A stretch of 64,000 nucleotides of DNA from Mesocentrotus franciscanus (lineage: Eukaryota > Echinodermata > Echinoidea > Camarodonta > Strongylocentrotidae). The stretch covers positions 20,233,804 through 20,297,803 of the forward strand of contig CP137668.1 in assembly GCA_037976565.1 (NCBI GenBank), written 5' to 3'. Positions 12,877 through 24,129 of the stretch are shown here, in pieces. Each line of letters starts with the position of its first letter. The first letter of the stretch is position 1. Under the pieces are notes generated by a model that worked only from the letters and a program-made list of their open reading frames with translations, was not told where the DNA came from and ran no database searches. The position numbers and the translations under genes were made by a program.

Positions 12877-13211
12877 ACAATCAAAGTCATAACCTTACAT
12901 CTCAGATTAGAGGGAGCCGGGAGAACAATCAAAGTCATAACCTTACATCTCAGATTAGAGGGAGCCTGGAGAACAATCAAAGTCATAACCTTACATCTCA
13001 GATTAGAGAAGCCTGGAGAACAATCAAAGTCATAACCTTACATCTCAGATTAGAGGGAGCCTGGAGAACAATCAAAGTCATAACCTTACATTTCAGATTA
13101 GAGGGAGCCTGGAGAACAATCAAAGTCATAACCTTACATCTCAGATTAGAGGGAGCCTGGAGAACAATCAAAGTCATAACCTTACATCCCAGATTAGAGG
13201 GAGCCTGGAAA
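12877..13211. repeat. 48-bp minisatellite, seven copies
   Basis: ACAATCAAAGTCATAACC begins copies at 12877, 12925, 12973, 13020, 13068, 13116 and 13164. Units differ by single substitutions (GCCGGG versus GCCTGG, TTTCAG versus CTCAG, CCCAG) and one 1-bp-shorter copy. The array runs straight into an A-run at about 13209-13222. Confidence 0.95.
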
Positions 13212-14129
13212 AAAAAAAAAAATCTGAAAAAATGTCAGATTGCCCTATCCTTAGCCTAACAGAGCCATTATGGGAGTGATGAAAAATAACTAGTGAATAT
13301 ATTGGCAACCCAAGTATACTCCAAAGAGATCTAAATTGCGCCTGCTCACATACTCATTATTAGACAAATTTGAGAGTTTAAGAAGCATACATGTGTCCAC
13401 ATCAGAGAAGCCACTATAGGAGTCTTGCAGGATGTTTAGCTAGATAGTGCTTTACCTATGGAGGTTTTTTTTACTAGTGCTGCTACAACTGATGTAAACA
13501 GACTGGGACATAATTATGTAGGATAGTACCAACACAATCTGATTATAGAAAAGCAATGAATATGGATGGTTACAAAGCCATCAAAAAATTGTTTAACAAC
13601 ATTTCAAGTGATCATGAGGACTGGAATTCCTACATCTACACCATGGTTTATATCTCTATAAGAACAGTCTGCATGTGTCCTCATGAATGACAGATAACAG
13701 ACTTACATGTGAAGGTTTGAAAACATGGTTGCACGAGACCATGGTTAAATTTAAACCTTCTTTCTTTTTCAATTCAAGCCTAAGGCTCTAGAAGCGGCCA
13801 TTCAACTTGTTCTTCCCAATGTCAATGTCCCTGGCTTCCCTTTTCCTAACATTCATTGATTGTGAGAGAGAAAGAATTTTCAAGGGGGGCCCTGCAATCT
13901 GGTGATCTTGGGTATCAGGCTGTATGGAACGGTGGTGACATTTTATCATTCAATCCTCCTCAATCACACGATGCAATCTGACTAAGACACCGCAACAGAA
14001 CCCCAGCATACCCCGCTATGTTGGAAATGAGCTTGTGTGAATGTCATAGCGATGAAATCTTTCCTGATGCCCTTCCAAGCTCAAACATTTTCTCTCGTCT
14101 CCTCCTTCTACTTCTCGACAAGCACCTTT

Positions 14130-16120
14130 TTCATGTTATAAAATGATAAAATCTTGCCAGTCCTGTCTCTGCTTTCTCTCTCATGCTCCATCATGACCCT
14201 CCTTCCATGTTGCCAATGTAATATTAAAAATTATGGACCTTCAAATGCATGTTATTAACATTCCTTTCATCCTTTTGTCCATCTACTAATTTTGATAACT
14301 CTCTCGCATATTCATGATTATTGCTTTAAAAATATCTTTGGCAATTATTCTTGAGAGCAGAATCAATTAAGTCCAGCTTTAAATTTTCCCGTTTTATGGA
14401 GAATCGATTGTCAATCTTTCCCATCAAAAAAAAAAACTTTTAGACAAAACAAATAGACAAACTTGATTTATCAATGGAATAAAAAGGAGAAATTTATATC
14501 ATGAAATTAATTCTTTTTATCAGATTTGGTGTAATTTGTATAAAATGTAGTAAAGTATAGGCTGACACCGAGTGTTACAACTTACTTGTATTGGGTATTT
14601 AAACCTAGCATTTGAAAATAACCACAAATGTTGCTGGTTACTCCTTAAAAAGTGATTCACCCTTGCTCCACGAAAAAAAAGAAGTAAATATATAAAATAT
14701 ACGTCATGACTAGTCTCAATAACAAGCATTTGTTATTTTCAAGTGGTAAAATGTAGGGTTAAGTACGAAAAAGAGTCACGTCGCATACTTGCAAAAGCGT
14801 GAGTATTCGTGATTTACTGGCCTGTAACAAAAACGAACTGTCAACCCTACACTTCGTAGATTAGATGGCTTGTATCTACAAAAGTACTCAAAACATGATA
14901 ACATGATTATGTGAGTGATCGTTACAAGCCCTCTACCCCTCCTTTGCTTATCACTTAGAAGGGGAAGGAATCTTCTGATATCCAATGGATTGTAATTTGA
15001 AGAATTCAGAAATTCACAGATTAGAAAGGCCCTTTTTATCATTTTCTATTTAGAGACCATTAGAGGATATGAATTGTTGCATTTTACATTGGTTCAATTG
15101 GTCTTTAGAAGTGGCCTATATTTGAAGCACATTGTGGAACACTTCTCAACTGCACAGAGAATTCAGAAACTCTCTACATTGGACTGGAAACAAATAAGGA
15201 AAAGGTAATTTTTAAATATTGGTAGGGGTTTGGATAAACTAATTTACAATGTTGATAATAAGGATTCATAAACCCAATATCAAACAAAACAATACAACTT
15301 CTTACTTAAGAAAGAGAACGCAAATACTATGAAACAGCATGCACATATATGGAGATTGGATGTTATTGAACAAAGGAAGCGCAGGGTTGGAAAGGCTGGG
15401 AAACCCTCTCAAAATTGATTTGCAGGTATCCAATCATATTGCCAATTTGAAGAGGCAAGCATGTCAATGTACTTGTGAGTTTCTAGGAAATGTCCATCAT
15501 AAAAAGCTTTGCCTTCTTACTGTGTGACATCTATAGTGCATTAAATGTCATCTTTCCTGACAGGTAACCCACAAATGAACCCCTTTTCATGCCTTCTTTA
15601 ATCAATCACAAAATATATTTCAGAGAAAAACTACAGGCATTAGATTTATATTGATTATTCTGATATGTAGTGGGATGACCATGTGATGTTTTGCTTCTAA
15701 TACTCTTTCTTTTTCAACAATATTGAGAAATTTCTCTATTGTCTGATCAATTATGCTTACTTGTTGTCTGTTTGACAGTAAAGTGTAGAATACATTCTTG
15801 AAGATGATTAGCAGCTGCAGTGATCCCAACTTAAAATATTTTTTTGTCATTGCTTATCAAATGCTTTAATATCATTATACAACTATTGACTGCTTTAAAG
15901 GGGCATGGTTAAAACTATTGCCCAAGGTCATCTGTACTGTGTTGTGAGAAGAAGTCGAGGGGCATAGTGTAGTCTCGAGATCACCAAGGAGCTATATTTT
16001 TAACCATGATCTGAAAAATAATAAGTCAATATTTGTTTTATATACCGCAATTCTTAAATAGAGATAATTTAACAAAATATACCTGTTAAAGCGTATTTAT
16101 TTGTAGAGTGAAGGACAATT
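14130..16120. other. Mostly unique AT-rich sequence, no gene recognised
   Basis: No coding exon or RNA gene was seen. Two small fold-backs are visible: AATAACA..TGTTATT near 14718-14737, and TGTAGGGTT (14752-14760) with AACCCTACA (14843-14851). They may mark a degraded MITE but no target duplication could be set. Confidence 0.4.
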
Positions 16121-16125
16121 GTCCA

Positions 16126-16550
16126 TCTAAGGGTGCGTTTATCGTGTCTTGCCACTAGATATGTACATATCGAACCCCACTATAGGAACGTGATTTTCGG
16201 AATGTCGCGTTTATCGTCTCTTCACGATTCAAAATAAAGGCCTTGTCTCTGTGCAGCTGCTTTGCGCCGTTTGACCCGGGAAGGAGATTAGCCTGGGAAG
16301 GTCCATAGAGCTATATGGGAAGGTCCGATTTGTATGTGGGGTTCAAAAAAGCTTTGCGTTTATCGTGTCTCAGAAACGTAATTCTGGCTGTATGTCACAT
16401 TCAAAACGCACTTTTTTCGGCGTTACAATATACCCATATCTAAAGACGTTTGAAAAAGGCTTTGCGTTTATCGCCTTAAAAATTTGCCTGAAAGACGTTT
16501 AAAAAACGCTGATTCTAGGCAAAAATTTGGTCGATAAACGCAACCTTAGA
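16126..16550. mobile_element. MITE with five copies of GCGTTTATCG
   Basis: The terminal inverted repeat TCTAAGGKTGCGTTTATCG lies at 16126-16144 and, reversed, at 16532-16550 (one mismatch). The core GCGTTTATCG lies at 16135, 16207, 16356 and 16464 in direct orientation and at 16532-16541 inverted. The first three are extended by TGTCT/TCTCT. 425 bp, non-coding. No unambiguous target duplication was found. The architecture matches the 11028-11591 element although the motif is unrelated. Confidence 0.75.
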
Positions 16551-17266
16551 GCATTGCACTTGTCTCACTGTGGGTATCTATTGTTAACTTCATGTGCAAT
16601 CATTGCGTCCTTGCATTGTACGCGTGAGTAAAACTATGCCCAATTATTTTTTTATATCATGCCCAGCAGTCAGAAGTGAATTTCATGCCCGCAGTTTTGA
16701 CCAATCAGAGGCCTAGAATCTTCATATGCCGTATAAAAAAACAAACTATTCACCACAAAGGAAAGACCATATAATATCCTGTAGCATAACTGCAGGCCTA
16801 CCGGTAATTAACAACTAACAAATTGAATTAATGATCCTTTCTTGGGTTTGACTGCTCATTTTTAACTGGAACACTTAACGAAGAAATACAAGCTCCAAAG
16901 TAACGCTTAGAAGACAATTTGAGGCCTTGAAATTCAACTCCTATCTGAGGGACTTGGTTGTAGCATTCTAATATTCTGATCTTACCTAAATTGCATTTCT
17001 TCCATGTGCTTTAATTTGCAGGTAATTAACTATGGCTTTAGTTAGAAGAGAAATGCTGTTCTTAAAAACTCTATGTCAAAAGGAATCTTTATGATTTGTG
17101 AAATAGAATTAAACTTGCATTTTATTTCATAATTTATCACATTGCTTGGTTTAAGTATTACAAAACAAAACACCCATGATGATCAAGACCAAAAATATTA
17201 CCTATAGAGCAAAACCAGACAGCTACCTTCTGAAACATTACAGTGCATAATATGATTTCACCTTAA

Positions 17267-17630
17267 AGATATAGACCAGTTCTGGTCATGCCATTGCATT
17301 GTGAAAGAAACGTAGTGGAATCGATCAGAAAAGGTTGATCATCTAGCATAAAAGTATTGGTGTGTACTGGTTTTGGAATCATCAAAATTATAAGAAATTT
17401 GGCCCAGTCATGGTAAAGTTACAAGCACTGTACACAGAAAGATGTATATTGGACTATATACGCGATCGCGATATCTATCCGGTCCAGATAGATATACTAA
17501 TTTACCAAATATATCAATTAGTAGGAGGTTTCCCGGCAAAATTTGAATCATCACGTATTATATGATTGATAAATAAGAGCTTCCATTTCATTTTTTGAGG
17601 GGGGGGGGCCTTTCCAAAACTGGTCTACCT
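17267..17630. mobile_element. TTAA-flanked MITE, copy 2 (inverted relative to copy 1)
   Basis: The left end AGATATAGACCAGTTCTGG matches the right end of the 10-kb copy. The right end CCAAAACTGGTCTACCT matches that copy's left end. It is flanked by TTAA at 17263-17266 and 17631-17634. Internal blocks shared with copy 1 include GAAAGAAACGT, AAAAGGTTGATCATCTAG, TTGGTGTGTACTG and TTCCCGGCAAAATTTG. A G-run near 17599-17608 is specific to this copy. Confidence 0.82.
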
Positions 17631-18376
17631 TTAAGTCTCAACCTCCTTTTTGGCTAGCATGAATTTGTCTCAGATACAAGTTTGTGTGAGTTACATTTTG
17701 TATTTCAATAAAAATCAGAGAGCCCGTGTTTGATTTGTCTCCCACAAGCACTCAATGTTTACTATACTCCATCTCAACATTGATGCATGACCCTAAAATC
17801 ACTGATAAATTCAAAATGGAGACAAGTTCACACCTAACGTGAAAGATAGCGCTAAACTTTGGCAACCTATCCTCGTCCTCGGGCTATCTCTTCTCATCCC
17901 TCCTTCACCAAGCAGAGGCCTTCATACTTTTATTGATCTCAACCAATTGCGTCATCGTTCAGAGGGATGGTTCAGGGTTGCATATCAGATCAAAATTGCA
18001 TGAAAGATGAAGAAGATGAACGTGGGAGAGAGAGAGATGGAAGGAGTGGAGATGAAAGACACAGGATTGGAGAAAGTTTAGATGCGATATGTTGAGATGC
18101 AAGAATGGAGAGAAAATGTGAATGGAAGAAAATCGGAGTAGGCCATGAAACGGTAAAAATACTTATATTACAAATAGCACTTCAAGGATAGTAAAATGCT
18201 GAGAAAAGAGAGTGAGTCAGAGAAAGAGAGCAAGACACAGATACAAAAACAAAGTAAGAGAAAGTAAGAGAAGAGAGAGCAGAGAGAAAAGAAAAGAAAA
18301 AAAATACTGCTAAACAGGCTAGATAAGTTATATTAACAAAGAAAGCAAGACTGCAAACATAATTTATATATGTGTA

Positions 18377-18379
18377 TAA

Positions 18380-18410
<31 letters not shown>

Positions 18411-18421
18411 TACACACACAA
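18377..18421. repeat. Compound (TA)n(CA)n microsatellite
   Basis: About 10 TA dinucleotides are followed directly by CA dinucleotides with one TA interruption. Confidence 0.95.
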
Positions 18422-19464
18422 AATGATGTCAGCATAACAAAATATTATTTGTATATCTTAGTAAAATAGAAATAAAATGAGTGTGTCCGGATAAGATAAA
18501 GAAAACTTCATAGGACAGTATCTAAGTGGGGGCAACATTTTGCAAAACTGATGGCCTGCGCATGCACTGTCTGTGACTCATCTGCTTAAATGCGAGACAA
18601 AGTAACGACAACGATTCAAATTTGCTTCTCATTATGCCGATTTTTAGTCAAGAGTGCACATAAAACCATCCGACAGTGGTGCACTGCAGAATAGCAGCGT
18701 CATATAACCTTCATGTGCATGACGTTGTGTATCACCCTGACAAACATTATGTGAACAAGGAGGTTAGGAGAAGCCGGCTCTCACAAGATGAATCTTTTGT
18801 TTTATTACAGTATTGAAGAATGCAATATTCTTTACATCAATCTTCATTTATGACATGGTGCATATGGTTCCAAATGTTACCATGACATTTATGTTTTCCT
18901 AATAAAGCAAGCAAGGCAGATTTTAGGATTAATTTGGGAGAAAAGTGTGCCTCCAGGTATAAAGAGGCTGCTGTGGTACTGAATTTGAATTAGATTTATT
19001 GCATTGCCCACCTGTTACCCAGCTTCAAACATATGAATCATAGTCAAAATGAGGGATAATATTTCAAGACTCAATCTTACATTGAGGTCAATTTCTTGAA
19101 TAATTGATTGGAATAGGGAATTATTCAGCTGTTTCTAATGACATGTCATAATATTACCCTAAAAGTGTTTAAAAATATTAAGTTGCAGTACAATTTGGAA
19201 TTGATATGTAGAGTTGTTGTAGCAGTTCCACGGTAACCTTTCCTTCTTTCATTTATTTTAGTTTAAAGGTACTGAAATATTCTTATCATTCATAAACAGA
19301 AAAAGAGGGGATCTCAAACCTAGAATGCCTCCTTCGATTTATTTGGTGTCTTTTTCCTCCTACAAAACATTGTAGGCTCAAATCTGATCAGGGATGAGGT
19401 TATGCTCCTTACAAGTTGAACACATTCATATGCTCAACAAAAGAGAGAGATTATTATGAAGAAC

Positions 19465-20026
19465 TAGTGCTGTGACCGTGTACACACATGAATCACCACT
19501 ACACGTGTAGAAATTCACTACACGGATAAACAAAAGAAAACAAATTCACATGTTTTTCTGCATTATATAAATTGCTGAAGTCATTATTTCACAAAAATAT
19601 CTGTCAGTCTAAAAATGAAGTTTGAATTCCAATGCTACTTCATTAAATAATCATTTCCATACACTGTACAACTTTGATCCAATGCCGTCGAGTCTCTTCT
19701 TTTGTCGTCATGCAAACAATGCAAATCATTGCGGTCTGACTTTCGGTGGTTTCGTGTGCAGTACCATTACTACAGTAACAACTTTTCCGAGAAAATCCTT
19801 GTTCCGACGCTTGTGCAATGTTTTCCCTGAGCGCAAATGCGCGCTGGTTTCCATTGTCCGTTTGTTTTAGTACATAAAAGATAATACTGTGAATCATTGC
19901 AGCGTTGGGGACTGGTCTTATGTGGCTAAAATACTGCTTGTGTTTTTGGTAAATTTCATAACCGTGTACACGCACAGATAAACTTGAGGTGTACACGGAG
20001 AAATTACACGCTAACTCACAGCACTA
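19465..20026. mobile_element. hAT-like MITE with 8-bp target duplication
   Basis: The element starts TAGTGCTGTGA and ends TCACAGCACTA, a perfect 11-bp inverted repeat. It is flanked by the identical 8-mer TGAAGAAC at 19457-19464 and 20027-20034. An 8-bp duplication and a (C/T)AGnGnTG start are diagnostic of hAT elements. Subterminal GTGTACAC motifs occur on both sides (near 19479, 19959 and 19990). Frames of 82 and 117 aa inside show no transposase similarity, so it is non-autonomous, 562 bp. Confidence 0.88.
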
Positions 20027-20124
20027 TGAAGAACTTTATTAATATCAACTATTATATACCTCACTTTAGAAATCTAGCCATCTGATTGGTCGAAATTGGA
20101 GTCGTGATTTTAGACATGCCCACA

Positions 20125-20245
20125 TACCAGTCAATAGTCTTTCAAAAGTGCCCTCATACCTGCCTACCAGTCAATAGTCTTTTAAAAAGTGCCCTCGTAC
20201 CCGCCTACCGGTCAATAGCCTTTTTAAAAATGCCCTCATGCTGCG
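20125..20245. repeat. About 40-bp tandem repeat, three copies
   Basis: TACCRGTCAATAGYCTTT starts at 20125, 20165 and 20206, each followed by TTTAAAARTGCCCTC. CCAAT-like motifs (TGATTGG, CCATTGG) flank it. Confidence 0.85.
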
Positions 20246-20470
20246 ATCCCCATTGGTTAACGTGTTAAAATTTTCTTTGTGCGAGCGCGGATACCATAGT
20301 GCTTTTTGTCTGCGATTCCCAAACGATTGTAAGATTCAGTCATCTTTCCAGCGAAGATTAACAGACAGTGTCTCAGATTTTCTGTGATGTTTTAACCAAT
20401 CTTTACTCAAGAAAAGGATAAGGTAAGAATTTCTTGATAGATTTTTTTGTCAATTTGGTATATAAAAGAC

Positions 20471-20577
20471 ATAATGACTGCTTTAATATTCAAGGCATAT
20501 TTGTTTTTATAGGCTCTTGTGGACGTTACATCCGCTTGAGCCTATAAAAACAACTATCCCTCTCATAGCAGTCATTA
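20471..20577. repeat. Fold-back (two nested inverted repeats)
   Basis: ATAATGACTGCT at 20471 pairs with AGCAGTCATTAT ending 20578. Inside, TTGTTTTTATAGGCTC (20501-20516) pairs with its reverse complement (20537-20552). It begins shortly after an AAG|GTAAGA donor-like site at 20423. It may be part of a larger element starting with the 40-bp repeats. Confidence 0.75.
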
Positions 20578-20599
20578 TATCTATAATATTAACAGATAT

Positions 20600-22400
20600 T
20601 TTACCGCAGCATTCCTTATTTGATTAGTCTCCTCTTTTCCTCTTTTTCTCTGTTATGTAAAAAAAATGTCCTCTATTTACCTAACCCTTTATATTCACAT
20701 TACTTACTTGTGGACCTTTTAAAATGACGGTTAAAAACATCTTCGACCCTTTAAGGACCACATCATCCTCTAATTAATTCACATGTGTTATATAAGTTCT
20801 AACAAATACCAGGAAATATGGAGGCTACTGGCGGGTATGCGTAAAAGATCATTTCATAAATCATATTTGACGTTGATGTGATCTGTCTGGCTTCTAAGTA
20901 TCTACCAATGATCCGATAAATTACGCCTCTTTCGGGAACAAGATACAGCGTCATCAAAACATCATCATCTTGCCAACCCTAAAATGCCTTCGCCATGCCT
21001 GTCACGCTTCCCTGCGTCCATCTGGTCCCGCAATACATCGGCATGTGGTACACGGGTAATTTACGCAGTGTTATTGTCATTACTTTGTCATCAAAACACA
21101 CTTGGTAAACGATGCTCTAACTACATGGCAAGTAACAACCAATGATGAAGTTTGAAATTGCATGACAGCTACGAGGAAAAGGACCGCATCACCAATGAGA
21201 ATGCTCGCCAAAAACTAGCTTAAAATTAAATGGTCTTTCACTTGCAAATTTGTTTGCTTCTATCTGCTTTTAAGTAGATAATCAACAGCTTCCATCAGAA
21301 TATTCTGTGAATTTCAATTCTCATAGAGATCATGCTACGATTGGAAAGCATAACCATCTCACCAAGGACATTCATCCTAGTTTGCATATCAAATGATAAA
21401 CACATTACACTTTCCTTCAACTCCGCTGGCTCTTGTATAGAATATCCAGGTCTTAACCTTATATAAATTCTGTATTTTTTCATTATTTGTGGTAAGGTGT
21501 TATATCTAATGACACCAAAGCACATTAACCTAATAGGAGGTACACTAGATGATGCCCTAATTACTTGAGCTAGACTGCATCATTAACAGGAATGTGGAGC
21601 ACGGTAAAGTTGAAAATAATGTGTGCTTTCTCATTCCTTTTTCGTGTCTGCCTCAAAATATCTTATTCATCAATATCACAAACTTTCCATTCGTATCCTA
21701 CAAAGCTGACAGATGGGAGAGTTGATATACGAAAATATAGAATTACACTCTCTGTGCTCGAAATTTCTGGACCAGCTTGTACAAATCTACTGCATCGCCT
21801 GAAGGTGATACTGATTATGCAAAAAGATATATGCAAAAATCCAGACAATATCTCTGCAATATTCCAGATGACTTTCATGAATAAAACAAATCCCTCTCTA
21901 ATGCTGGCCTACAAGGCTGATCGCATAACAGATAAACAGATTGGACAGCATTACATCGCAAGGTCACTGGTATAATATATCACCTACAACCAGTATTCTA
22001 TGCAATTTGAATTATTATTCTTCAAAAGTACATGTATTATCGTTTTCACAAATATTTTATATGTTTTCACAAATATATCACCTTGATGATTTTGCTTTGA
22101 TAATTTGAAAATGTTTTATAACCGATATGGCTTCTGGAATTTATTTTATGTAAAATTTCACCTTGTGAATATAAAAGCAGTATTAAGAGCTGTCTGAGTC
22201 TTATCCTGATGTGATTGGATCGTGCATAAATTCATTAAAAAGATGTGTTTGCCTAGCACTAGCTGGTGCGTGGTTAATGTTGTTAAGTGAATCTGTCAAT
22301 GTCTAGATTAGATAGCTTGACCTAATCTAAATTACTTCTTAACTTCCTAGTATTCTATTATAGGGGGTTCATCTCACATAACTTCAACATAACCCCCTCT
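20600..22400. other. Unique sequence, no gene recognised
   Basis: A 127-codon plus-strand frame (21592-21975) is the longest here. It has no recognisable domain, no splice context and no start context of note. It is treated as chance, but is mentioned because it lies outside low-complexity sequence. Confidence 0.35.
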
Positions 22401-22415
22401 TCTTTTATGTGTCTT

Positions 22416-22723
22416 CTTTCTTTCTTTCTTTCTTTCTTACTTTCTCGCTCATTCCCCCTCTCTGTCTGTCTGTCTTTCTGTCTCTCTCTCTCTATCCCAT
22501 TCGCCCTCTCCTTCCTTCCTCTCCCTTTCTCTTGTTCTATCTCTCTCTCTCTCTCTCTCTCTCTATCCCACTCTCCCATTCCTTCCTTCCTCTCCATTTC
22601 TCTTGCTTTCTCTCTCTCTCTCTCTCTATGTCTGTCTGTATCTCTCTCTCTCTCTCTCTCTCTATCCCACTCTCCCATCCCTTCCTTCCTCTCCCTTTCT
22701 CTCTCTATGTCTGTCTGTCTGTA

Positions 22724-22754
<31 letters not shown>

Positions 22755-22808
22755 CACTCTCCCATTCCTTCCTTCCTCTCCCTTTCTCTCTCTATGTCTG
22801 TCTGTCTG

Positions 22809-22843
<35 letters not shown>

Positions 22844-22992
22844 CATCCTCCCTCTCCTTCCTTCCTCTCCCTTTTTCCTGTTCTCTTTCTCCCATTCTGT
22901 CTCCTCCCTCCCATTTTGTGATCTCTCTCACTGCCCCTTCCCTCTAACTTTCTTCCTCCCTGTATATATTCTCTCTCTCTCTCTCTCTGGTT
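22416..22992. repeat. Large CT array with 71-99 bp higher-order repeat
   Basis: (CTTT)n at the left gives way to CT dinucleotides organised in a longer unit. CTATCCCA followed by CTTCCTTCCTCTCC starts at 22492, 22563, 22662, 22749 and 22838. From the second unit on, the units are joined by TATGTCTGTCTG and pure CT runs. Overlapping frames on both strands are artefacts of the repeat. Confidence 0.93.
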
Positions 22993-23429
22993 GGTGAATA
23001 CTTCCACATCTACCTCTGATAGTCTGAGCTAACCCCAAACCAAACGTTCAACTACTTCTTATTCAAAGGGGCTGGGGGTACATAATATAAACTATTTCAT
23101 TCCTCTTTCACTGATAAGTGATTGTGATGGAATCTTTCCAGCATCATATCATTTTAATATAACATATGAAACTGTTATTGATAATGATATTTATCTTTTT
23201 TTCCTGATTTTCTGTGAAGGACTTTCCTTTCTCTCCCTGATACTAAATGACCAACCTCATTTTGCCGCAATAATTCCACTATAGCACAATTGCTACTCTC
23301 TGTGTGATGCAGCCTAAATCATTGTGTCTAGATCCCATACAGCCACATCAGCCAAATTCTCTTTCTCTCCCCATATAAAACCAGCAGAATATTCTCTAGC
23401 TATCTGTTTAAAGCAGCCCATATATGCCC

Positions 23430-23692
23430 GGCTCTCTCTCTCTTGCTCTCTTTCTCCCCCATTCTCTCCTGCCCTCCATCTTTCTCAGTCCCTATCTGAT
23501 CCTCTTTCTCTTTTTATCTTTCTCTCCCTTCCTCCCTCCTGTTCTAACCCCCCTCTCCCTCCCTTTTCCATTCTCTCCTGCTCTCCATCTTTATCAGTCC
23601 CTCTCTGATCCTCTTACTCTATTTCTCTTTCTCTCATTCCCTCCTGTTCTAACTCGCCCCCCCTCTCTCTCTCTCTCTCCTGCTCTCTTTGC
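23430..23692. repeat. Pyrimidine array with about 110-bp direct duplication
   Basis: CCATCTTTCTCAGTCCCT and CCATCTTTATCAGTCCCT, each followed by TCTGATCCTC and later CCTCCTGTTCTAAC, form two diverged tandem copies. Confidence 0.85.
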
Positions 23693-24129
23693 ATGACCGT
23701 TGCACCTCCTGAAATGGTTGACCAATGATGCATGCAGACATATCAAAATGGCCACAAATTAAGCAACCCAATATTCATAGCAGCTTCCAGAAAAGGTGCG
23801 AAGGAAATCTCCCATATTGAACGGAATTTGAAAGCAAGGTGACAAGTGCAATTACAAATATGGCCGCCAGTGCAGAATACAAAGAGAGACCTGTGCATGA
23901 TTGCTGACAACTGTACGATTAATCTCCTTTTTACAGAGAATATGACATCAAGAAAATTGCTACTATTGTCTCTAGAGAAGATCATTTGCCTTTTGCTCAT
24001 AGCCCTGTTAATATTTAAATTATTCAGATAATGCAGGCAAGATATCAATGCAAAAGCATTGTGACAGTAAGCATCATGTAAGGTGAACAACAGGGGATAG
24101 AAGTGAAAATGTACAAGGCTGTGATCCAA

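Noticed and set aside
21592..21975. 127-codon plus-strand frame outside repeats
   Set aside because: No recognisable domain or gene signals; expected by chance in 64 kb.
22407..22997. 170-196 codon Ser/Leu-rich frames and Arg/Glu-rich antisense frames
   Set aside because: Pure artefact of the CT array; overlapping open frames on both strands follow from the dinucleotide repeat.
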